From Bacteroidales bacterium (GTDB lineage: Bacteria > Bacteroidota > Bacteroidia > Bacteroidales > P3): a stretch of 64,000 bases of DNA. Below the pieces are notes generated by a model, which was not told the DNA's origin, searched no databases, and saw only the letters and a list, made by a program, of their open reading frames with translations. The translations under genes and the position numbers were made by a program. Of this stretch, positions 52,689 to 59,963 are shown piece after piece (the first letter of the stretch is position 1; each line of letters starts with the position of its first letter). The stretch spans positions 1 to 64,000 of the forward strand of contig JAGBOF010000002.1 in the NCBI GenBank assembly GCA_017633985.1, given 5' to 3'.

Positions 52689-52703
52689 TTCTGTGTCCTC
52701 CGA

Positions 52704-55700
52704 TTATTTTACAATTATCTTTCCTGATTTTGTGCCTTTTGCAGTCTGTATCTTTACGATATACGCTCCGCTTGTGCCGTTAAACTTAACCGTAGCATCG
52801 TTTCCGCTCAAATTTTGGCTGTAAACGGTCTGTCCCAATGCGTTAATAATTTCCGCATTCCGCAAGTCACTGCCGTGAATCGTTATCTCGTTGTTGCGGT
52901 TTGTGATTTCAACGTTGTTATTTGCTGTTGCTATATCTTCAATGCCTGCGTTTTTCTTAGCAAACATTACTTTGTAGCGGCCTTTATTCGTGCCCTCATC
53001 GGCATAAAACACAAAGCTGTTTTCTTCCGTCAATACAGTCTGCTGATTATCGTTTTGGCAGTCGATAATTGACACTTCTATATTTTCAGGTATATTCTTA
53101 ACGGAAAGTTCAGCCGTTGCGCCGTGGTAAGAATTGAAGTTAATATCGCAAGTATACGGAAGATTTTTAAAATGATTGTCTATAATTGAGCGGTTATCCA
53201 CAACGAAGTAAGGAGTTATTGCATCGTTGTTTTCCGACACCATAACGTATGAATCTTCCCCGTCAAATCCGTCCTGCGAAGTCTCGCTGATTCTTGCAAA
53301 CATCTGCTTCTCTACGCCGTTAGCCGTTAGGGTGAAAGTAATAGGCTGTTGCTTGTCGTATTCAAAGTAGAATTTAGTTTTATCTGACTCTGTAAGAATC
53401 TGTGATGTAGAGAATGTAATGTTTAAATCCTGTTTATCGCTTGCACTTGCGACCATAAAACCTGCGGCAGGTCTGAATACCCAGTCATTTCCCGGCATTC
53501 CTGTGAAGTTTATATACTCCCAATCTTCTTTTTCATTGTCGTATGCATATATAGAGCTACCTTGAATCTGTGACGCGTTATCTGTATGGAATTTTTCCGC
53601 ATTCAAAAGTCCTAAATACGGATTGGAAAGAGCAAACCAGCGACCTTCAAACTCCGTTACAGTGCTTGCATCGCCCGTATTGCTTGCCGTAAAGGTTACA
53701 TCGCCTAAATTAATATCTGATGAATTTATTTTTTGTGGTAAAACAACATAATCTTCGTACAACTCGTCACCGCTTACCAATGCGTTCACAAAAGGATAAG
53801 CGAAGAATGCTCCGTAATTTTCAGGCGTTGCATCATTATGCCGCTGATAGTTGTCATACCAAGCGTTTTTCGTGTAATCGTATGCGTTTGCAGTAAAAGC
53901 GTGGTGATTATCCTTGTATACCGTCTCTGCATCTACGTATCCGTAGTTTTTATCCAGGAACTCATACGTCGTTTCCGAAGAAATATTTCCTATCAACGAC
54001 CACTTACCGACAGTAAGTATCCTTTCCAATACGACGTTCTTGCCGCTTAATGCAGTCGCTGCTGCTGTATAATCCGCAAATGCCAAACTTCCGTTATTCG
54101 TTATAGTAATCTCATCAGCAAACGTATAACAATCACAATTTTCCACATAGGTGTCTTTGGTTATTGTGCTCAAAGCAACAGGCGAAGCCTTGGTAAGTTT
54201 ATCAAAATACTTCCATCTGTAGTATGTATAATTAGGATAAGAGGTAATTTCCGCTATATTCTTATAATTATCATAAGCAACACAAGGAACAATTACCGTG
54301 GTTTGTTTGTATACAACCTCGGAATTATCTTCAGGTTCGTATGAACCTTCTTCATAGGTCATATACGCCGATGTCTGCGGCGGATTGATTGCATTACATA
54401 TTATTGTTTCAAGCTTAATATTCGATTCAGTACTTTCATAAAACAATATGCCTACTTTCTTTAACGTACTTGGAAGCGTAATCTTTGTCATAGAAGATGA
54501 GAAAACATTTCTTCCGATATATGTTACGCCTTCGGGAATCTCAATCGAAGTCAAATTGGAACATTTGGCAAATGTATTATCATGTATTGAATCCAAATGT
54601 ATGTCATCAGGGAATGTAACAGAAGTGAGTGCTGAATTCTGAAAAGCATTTGCGCCTATCTTTGAAACACTGTTAGGTATAGTAACAGTAGACAGTTTGG
54701 TGTTTAAGAACGCTCCTTGTGAAATTCTGGTAACAGTTGAAGGTATCGTATAACTTGTTCCTATCTTTGCAGGCGGATAACATATAAGGTTTGTCATACC
54801 ATAATCATATAACACTCCGTTATCGCTTTTATAATATACATTACTTGGATTTACTTGTATGGAAGACAAATACGTACAGCCGGCAAATGCATTACCTAAC
54901 GTTTGAAGGTATTGCGGAAGTGTTACAATTACAATTCTTGTGTTGGCAAAGGCATTATCTTCCAATGTATATAATGCAGAAGGTAATGTTACCTCACTTA
55001 ACGAACCGCAACCCTCAAATGCACTTTCTTTTATCTCCTGTACCGTATTGGGTAATGTTAAATCAGTAAGCGCAGTAAAGCCATAGAAAGCATATCCGCT
55101 TATTGATGCTACGCCGTATGCAATATCAATGGTCGCTACACTGCTTTTAAGATATGAAGGATTCTTAACACAAGTACTGCCCTTACGGCTTAATTGAGGA
55201 ATAGTCTGACAGGTAGAACCGAATGTAAGTTTTGTTACTTTCACATCCATGTAATTCTGATAACTTGAACATTCGTCTTCATAATATTGACTGACTCCTT
55301 CCAATGTTGCATTTGCTGCATTCCATACCAACTCATTCAAACTTATGGAAGTGTTCGTGGCAGTAGGATACTGCGTGCCGTCAATGTCATTATTCATTCC
55401 GAAAGGATTACCTACAACAGTCGTTATTGTAGAAGGGAATGTAACCTTTTTCAGTGTTGCTCCGCATGAGCGGAAAGCGCCGTGTCCTATATGCGTTACA
55501 GTGTAAGTTGTTCCGCTTATTGTAACCTGCGAGCGGATGTCTGCATCGGACACCGTGTTTGATACATCGGTAACAACGGCGCCTGCAACAGTTCCGTGAT
55601 TGTAATAACCCGTGTAATGCGTATAGGTTATACCGTTGATTGTTGTTGATGTTGTTTGTGCTCTTGCCCCTAATCCTCCGCAGAAGAGGACTAGCACCAT

Positions 55701-55739
55701 TAAGACTGCCAGTCTTAGAAATTTATTTTTGTTTTGCAT
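52704..55739 (-). CDS. BspA-type leucine-rich repeat protein with T9SS sorting domain
   Basis: A 1011-residue secreted protein. Signal peptide (MQNKNKFLRLAVLMVLVLFC to GARAQ). Leucine-rich repeats of the LRR_5/BspA kind fill about residues 60-440 (units like GYAFYGFTALTDLTLPNTVQ, ESAFEGCGSLSEVTLPSALY, NAFQNSALTSVTFPDDI). A long beta-rich region follows without a motif I recognise. The end (about 940-1011, NNVEITNRNNEITIHGSDL, AEIINALGQTVY, GAYIVKIQTAKG) is a type A T9SS sorting domain. BspA proteins bind host matrix or other bacteria, so it is probably an adhesin. I chose ATG 55739 because it begins the signal peptide; the earlier in-frame start at 55883 has no support. Confidence 0.9.
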   Translation of the reverse strand: MQNKNKFLRLAVLMVLVLFCGGLGARAQTTSTTINGITYTHYTGYYNHGTVAGAVVTDVSNTVSDADIRSQVTISGTTYTVTHIGHGAFRSCGATLKKVTFPSTITTVVGNPFGMNNDIDGTQYPTATNTSISLNELVWNAANATLEGVSQYYEDECSSYQNYMDVKVTKLTFGSTCQTIPQLSRKGSTCVKNPSYLKSSVATIDIAYGVASISGYAFYGFTALTDLTLPNTVQEIKESAFEGCGSLSEVTLPSALYTLEDNAFANTRIVIVTLPQYLQTLGNAFAGCTYLSSIQVNPSNVYYKSDNGVLYDYGMTNLICYPPAKIGTSYTIPSTVTRISQGAFLNTKLSTVTIPNSVSKIGANAFQNSALTSVTFPDDIHLDSIHDNTFAKCSNLTSIEIPEGVTYIGRNVFSSSMTKITLPSTLKKVGILFYESTESNIKLETIICNAINPPQTSAYMTYEEGSYEPEDNSEVVYKQTTVIVPCVAYDNYKNIAEITSYPNYTYYRWKYFDKLTKASPVALSTITKDTYVENCDCYTFADEITITNNGSLAFADYTAAATALSGKNVVLERILTVGKWSLIGNISSETTYEFLDKNYGYVDAETVYKDNHHAFTANAYDYTKNAWYDNYQRHNDATPENYGAFFAYPFVNALVSGDELYEDYVVLPQKINSSDINLGDVTFTASNTGDASTVTEFEGRWFALSNPYLGLLNAEKFHTDNASQIQGSSIYAYDNEKEDWEYINFTGMPGNDWVFRPAAGFMVASASDKQDLNITFSTSQILTESDKTKFYFEYDKQQPITFTLTANGVEKQMFARISETSQDGFDGEDSYVMVSENNDAITPYFVVDNRSIIDNHFKNLPYTCDINFNSYHGATAELSVKNIPENIEVSIIDCQNDNQQTVLTEENSFVFYADEGTNKGRYKVMFAKKNAGIEDIATANNNVEITNRNNEITIHGSDLRNAEIINALGQTVYSQNLSGNDATVKFNGTSGAYIVKIQTAKGTKSGKIIVK

Positions 55740-55882
55740 CTCTTTTTTGTGCAGATTAAACGCTGCAGCTCCCGTTTTTAAATTTGTTAATAATGTTTTT
55801 GTTTGATTTATTTGTTGCTTTAAAGAGATGATAACAAAAAAAATATAGTGTGAATTTGAATCTTTCTGTCCCAGCCCTTGCA

Positions 55883-56000
55883 TTCCACTCGGTTAATCAC
55901 CACAATATACCATAATTGATACAAGGAAAATCCACACCATCGAAGGTGGAATAATCATTGCATTATTTGTCAATTATATTTTGGTGATTATTTAGTGGAA
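55883..56000. repeat. 118-bp imperfect inverted repeat
   Basis: TTCCACTCGGTTAATCACCA (55883) continues with CAATATA and AATTGA, and faces TCAATTATATTTTGGTGATT and ATTTAGTGGAA (55970-56000). Inside is a second stem, CCACACCATCGAAGGTGG (55932-55949). The ends read (T/A)TTCCACT. Seen only once in this window. The gap from 55740 to 56142 holds nothing else I recognise. Confidence 0.8.
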
Positions 56001-56142
56001 CAAATAAAGCAACTGCTTACTTATTATACATTATAATAAAAAGCATGTGAACGGACACAACTGCCACTGATTCACGGCTGCAAAAATACGAAGTTTTTGC
56101 AATCTGACAAAAATATTAAAAGATTTTTTTGAAAGTTATGAT

Positions 56143-57159
56143 TTACTCAATCAAATATTTTCTGTTTATTTCATTGCGTAATTCGTCTTCAGTAGGTAAG
56201 TATAATTTATATTTTGATGCAAATATATGTTGTTCTCCTTCAGACAAAGTGTAACGGATAACAGTATCGCTTTTATCAGAACAAAGCACTATACCTATCG
56301 GCGGATTATCGCCTTCGTTGGTCATTTCTCTTTCGTAATAATGCAGATACATTTGCATTTGCCCCAAATCTTGGTGTGTAAGGTCTCCGAGTTTCAAATC
56401 TATAAGCACAAAACATTTTAAGATATAATTATAGAAAACCAAGTCTATATAAAAGTTCCTTCCGTCAAATGTTATACGTTTTTGTCTTGCAACGAAAGAA
56501 AACCCTCTGCCAAGTTCCAATAAAAAGTTTTGCAGATGAGTTATCAAAGCGTTCTCCAAATCGCTTTCATAATAGTCTGTATTGGGTTTAAGTCCTGCAA
56601 ATTCCAAAACATAAGGGTCTTTGACTATATCTTCGGGTGTAAATGATTTATCATCTTTTGCATATAATTCTGCGGAAACATTGTCTTTATTTTGACTTGA
56701 GAGCAATCTCTCATAAAAGAACGTATTTATTTGTCTTTCCAATTGACGTGTGGACCATTGGGACTGGATTGCCTCGTTGATATAAAATTCCCGTGCCTTA
56801 CTGTCTGCTACTTTCATCAGCAACCTGTAATGTGTCCACGTTAATCGGTCACTCACTGCGTGACGATTCGGAAACATTAAATAAAACTGCCGCATATATT
56901 TCAAATTGGATGCAGTAAAACCTTTGCCGAAGTCTTTTGTCAATTGTTTGGAGAGACCTTCTATAAGATGTGAACCGTATTCGGATTTTTCTTCTCCGCC
57001 TTGTTTTTCTATAATCAATTTGCCGACATTCCAATAAGCATCAATCATTACGGTGTTGACGTTTGTATATATTTTCTTGCGGGCTGCGGATATAACAGTC
57101 TTAATCTCTTTATACAGTTGTGTATTTTCTATATTTGTTACATTTACATCTTCTTGCAT
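56143..57159 (-). CDS. YhcG/DUF1016 family PDDEXK nuclease
   Basis: A 338-residue protein. The N-terminal half (VISAARKKIYTNVNTVMIDA, YWNVGKLIIEKQGG) is the DUF1016 N-terminal domain; FTASNLKYMRQFYLMFPNR and WTHYRLLMKVADSKAREFY continue it. The C-terminal half is a PDDEXK-type nuclease domain (ITFDGRNFYIDLVFYN, CFVLIDLKLGDLTHQDLGQM, the D and LKLG carrying the active-site Asp/Lys pattern). YhcG proteins often associate with restriction or transposon loci, but here it stands alone. Start: ATG 57159, since the -7 box TACTTTTG (57187-57194, minus) rules out the codon at 57189. Confidence 0.88.
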   Translation of the reverse strand: MQEDVNVTNIENTQLYKEIKTVISAARKKIYTNVNTVMIDAYWNVGKLIIEKQGGEEKSEYGSHLIEGLSKQLTKDFGKGFTASNLKYMRQFYLMFPNRHAVSDRLTWTHYRLLMKVADSKAREFYINEAIQSQWSTRQLERQINTFFYERLLSSQNKDNVSAELYAKDDKSFTPEDIVKDPYVLEFAGLKPNTDYYESDLENALITHLQNFLLELGRGFSFVARQKRITFDGRNFYIDLVFYNYILKCFVLIDLKLGDLTHQDLGQMQMYLHYYEREMTNEGDNPPIGIVLCSDKSDTVIRYTLSEGEQHIFASKYKLYLPTEDELRNEINRKYLIE

Positions 57160-57186
57160 AAGACAGCAGTTATCATTAATTCTTTG

Positions 57187-57194
57187 CAAAAGTA
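57187..57194 (-). promoter_or_regulatory. -7 promoter element of the DUF1016 gene
   Basis: TACTTTTG on the minus strand, 28 bp before ATG 57159. It decides that start over the codon at 57189. Confidence 0.45.
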
Positions 57195-57242
57195 ATAATT
57201 TTTCCGCTATTAAAGGCTTTGCTCTGGGGAATAAAACTAAAA

Positions 57243-57266
57243 AAGACGGTTATAAAACCGTCTTTC
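57243..57266 (-). terminator. terminator of iorAB
   Basis: AAGACGGTT-ataa-AACCGTCTT, with a run of T on the minus strand. About 90 bp past the iorB stop. Confidence 0.8.
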
Positions 57267-57353
57267 ATTATTTATGTTATATGTCTTGATGCTGTATTTA
57301 CATTTTGTGCACCATATACTATATATTATATAATGTACAGCCCGCCGCACATA

Positions 57354-57932
57354 TTACATATCAGCTATCTCTCTGCCTGCGCGAAGGGCTTTGATGTTAG
57401 CCTCAACTATTTCTTCACCCTTTCTTGCAAAGTTAGCGCGCACTGCATCTTCCAATTTCTCAATGTCAATCTTTAGATATTTGCTTGCAGCACCCAAAAC
57501 AACCATATTAACTCCTTTAGGATTCTTTACCTCTTTTGCAACCGAAGTAAAATCGTGGAAGATATGATTAGGAATTTTGTTAATCTCCTTTTCGATGTCC
57601 GCCATATCCGGATAATTAGGGATATTTACGAAAGGATTGGAGTCAGTTATAATCCAACCTGTTTTTTTGTTCAAGAAATTAACGTAACGAAGCGCTTCCA
57701 TAGGTTCAACCGACAAAATAAGGTCGCATTGTCCTTCTGGAATCAAATCAGATGATATAGGCTCGTCGCTTAAACGCAAATGTGACTGAACGTCTCCGCC
57801 TCTTTGGCTCATACCGTGAGTTTCCGCTTGCTTCATGTACATTCCCATTTCAAGGGCTGCTTTGGATATGATGGCAGCACTTGATAATGCTCCCATACCG
57901 CCTACTCCGCACAATATTATATCTATTTTCAT
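57354..57932 (-). CDS. iorB: indolepyruvate ferredoxin oxidoreductase, beta subunit
   Basis: A 192-residue gamma-type domain subunit of 2-oxoacid:ferredoxin oxidoreductase. Start IDIILCGVGGMGALSSAAII is the hallmark. QAETHGMSQRGGDVQSHLRL follows. With IorA it oxidises aryl-pyruvates (from Trp, Phe, Tyr) to aryl-acetyl-CoA, reducing ferredoxin. It lies 13 bp after iorA. Confidence 0.95.
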   Translation of the reverse strand: MKIDIILCGVGGMGALSSAAIISKAALEMGMYMKQAETHGMSQRGGDVQSHLRLSDEPISSDLIPEGQCDLILSVEPMEALRYVNFLNKKTGWIITDSNPFVNIPNYPDMADIEKEINKIPNHIFHDFTSVAKEVKNPKGVNMVVLGAASKYLKIDIEKLEDAVRANFARKGEEIVEANIKALRAGREIADM

Positions 57933-57945
57933 TTCTTTATCCTCC

Positions 57946-59547
57946 TTATTTCTTTAACATTTTACGTTTTTTGTTAGCCCAAACGATACAATCCCTTCTC
58001 GGAATGATAACGCTGACACCCTTATATGCTATCTCCTCTTTCATAATCTTCACGTTCTCTTCGTGATTCTTTGCCAAAGGAGAAAGAACTCTGATATGGG
58101 CAGGATCAACGCCTATTCCCGTACAGATACTCTCTATTCTGCCAGTTGCAGATGATTTCTGGGAGCCCGTCATTGCCGTGATATCGTTGTCAAGTATGAT
58201 AACCGTTACAGGAATGTTGTCTACGCAGCAGTCAAGCAGTCCCGTCATACCGCTGTGTGTGAAAGTACTATCTCCTATTACGGCAACGGTAGGTTTCAAA
58301 TCGGCTTCAGCTGCACCTTTTGCCATAGTGATGGAAGCACCCATGTCAACAGTAGAATAAATTGCGTTGAACGGAGGCAAAGCACCCAATGTATAACAAC
58401 CTATATCGGAAAATACTCTTGAATCTCCGAATTCTTTCATTGCTTCATTCAATGCAAGGTAAGAATCTCTGTGAGGACAACCGTCGCATAGCTTCGGAGG
58501 ACGCGGAGCAACGATTTGCGGAATTTCAAATCCGCCTTCTACCTCAATACCTACGGCTTTGGCTACGCTGTTAGGCGATAATTCGCCGTCTCTTTGGATT
58601 GTTCCGTCCAAACGGCCGTGAATAGGTTTATTATTCTTCAATAATCCTTTGATTAATCTCTCATAAATAGGCTGTCCTTCCTCAACTACCAACAATTCGT
58701 CGCTTTCATCGTAAAGTTTTTGAAGAAGATTTTCAGGCATAGGGTATTGCGAAACTTTCAATACGCTGTAAGGACATTTGCCGCCTTTGAAATTTTCCAT
58801 CAAATAGTTGTATCCCAAACCGCATGCTACAATACCTAATTTTTTGTTCTCACCTTCTACAAGTGTATTGAAGCCTTTAGTCTCGCTTTCACGCATCAAA
58901 TCCTCTTGTTTTGCTATAAGATTTTTGTAATGACGCTTTGCATTGACAGGAAGCAATATATACTGACGTTTATCTGCAGGAAGTGTCAAATTGTTCTGCG
59001 GTTTTACAGCTTCTCTGCGCACAACGCCTGCACGGGAATGTGCCAAACGGGTAGTAACGCGTATCATTACAGGCGTATGGTACTTCTCTGATATTTCAAA
59101 TGCGTAATGTACCATATCGTAAGCCTCTTGCTGATTGGAAGGTTCCAAACAAGGAATCATTGCAAAGTCTGCATACTGACGTGAATCCTGTTCGTCCTGT
59201 GAGGAGTGCATGCTTGGGTCGTCCGCAGCGATGTATACCAAACCACCGTTAGCACCTGTGATAGCCGAGTTCATAAAAGGATCGGCTGCAACGTTCATTC
59301 CTACGTGTTTGCAGCAGAACATGGCGCGTTTTCCTGCGTATGACATACCTATTGCGGCTTCCATAGCCGTCTTTTCGTTACAAGCCCAATTAGAACGGAT
59401 GCCTAATTCCTTTGCTTGCTTTGAATCCTGTATATATTCCGTTATTTCTGTGGACGGAGTGCCCGGATAAGCAAACACACCCGATAATCCCGCATCAATA
59501 GCGGCTTGAGCGATAGCCTCATCGCCCAATAAAAGTAATTTATCCAT
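57946..59547 (-). CDS. iorA: indolepyruvate ferredoxin oxidoreductase, alpha subunit
   Basis: A 533-residue TPP enzyme. Order: N-terminal domain (LLGDEAIAQAAIDAGLSGVFAYPGTPSTEI), catalytic domain with PRPPKLCDGCPHRDSYLAL, and the TPP-binding motif GDSTFTHSGMTGLLDCCVDN. It ends SVIIPRRDCIVWANKKRKML, so the C-terminal ferredoxin-like domain with two 4Fe-4S clusters, present in many archaeal IorA proteins, is absent; I believe this short form is usual in Bacteroidetes. It works with IorB in fermentation of aromatic amino acids, and the acyl-CoA could be used by the ADP-forming ligase at 11-13 kb. Promoter at 59605-59636. Confidence 0.95.
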   Translation of the reverse strand: MDKLLLLGDEAIAQAAIDAGLSGVFAYPGTPSTEITEYIQDSKQAKELGIRSNWACNEKTAMEAAIGMSYAGKRAMFCCKHVGMNVAADPFMNSAITGANGGLVYIAADDPSMHSSQDEQDSRQYADFAMIPCLEPSNQQEAYDMVHYAFEISEKYHTPVMIRVTTRLAHSRAGVVRREAVKPQNNLTLPADKRQYILLPVNAKRHYKNLIAKQEDLMRESETKGFNTLVEGENKKLGIVACGLGYNYLMENFKGGKCPYSVLKVSQYPMPENLLQKLYDESDELLVVEEGQPIYERLIKGLLKNNKPIHGRLDGTIQRDGELSPNSVAKAVGIEVEGGFEIPQIVAPRPPKLCDGCPHRDSYLALNEAMKEFGDSRVFSDIGCYTLGALPPFNAIYSTVDMGASITMAKGAAEADLKPTVAVIGDSTFTHSGMTGLLDCCVDNIPVTVIILDNDITAMTGSQKSSATGRIESICTGIGVDPAHIRVLSPLAKNHEENVKIMKEEIAYKGVSVIIPRRDCIVWANKKRKMLKK

Positions 59548-59604
59548 AATATTTCTTATTTATTTTAAACAATTGTTCCTCTTTAATATCTAAAAAATAC
59601 GTTG

Positions 59605-59636
59605 CAAAGGTACAAACATTTTTTGAAACCTACAAA
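59605..59636 (-). promoter_or_regulatory. promoter of iorAB
   Basis: Minus strand: TTTG (59633-59636), 20 bases, TACCTTTG (59605-59612). Full consensus match, 58 bp before the iorA ATG. Confidence 0.65.
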
Positions 59637-59747
59637 TAAATTTTGATTTTAGCGGTTTTATTCCCTCGTCAATATTGTTAAAAATCAAAATTTGCCTTAA
59701 AATCCGTGCCTTTTCGCATTTTAACAATGCCCTACGGCGTTTAGTCT

Positions 59748-59857
59748 CCGCCCCGTGGCGTTTTATTTTCAAAAAAAGGGTTTTTTCGGGGTAAAAAAAC
59801 AGTTTTTTTGACTCAAAAAAACCCTTTTTTTCGGATTATTATGCGACGGGGCGGCGG
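59748..59857. repeat. family B element, copy 4
   Basis: Arms CCGCCCCGTGGCGTTTTATT and its imperfect inverse ATGCGACGGGGCGG. The core is A7-GGG-T6, CGGGGT, A7-CAG-T7, GACTC, A7-CCC-T7. It lies in the divergent gap between iorA and the receptor gene. The rest of the gap holds only the iorA promoter. Confidence 0.9.
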
Positions 59858-59963
59858 TAAAAGTCCTTAAGGCGGCAATCAAAAGGTAAAGGGCAACGGA
59901 AAAACGCCTGTTTAAACTTTTAAAGCGTTTATTTGTCTAATAATTATCACATTTTAATATCTC

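Noticed and set aside
55883..56000. Integron attC site
   Set aside because: Size and inverted form are similar, but the typical RYYYAAC/GTTRRRY core boxes are not in place and there is no integrase gene.
57946..59547. iorA as a truncated pseudogene because the ferredoxin domain is absent
   Set aside because: The frame is intact, TPP and catalytic motifs are complete, iorB follows 13 bp later, and short IorA proteins are, to my knowledge, normal in Bacteroidetes.
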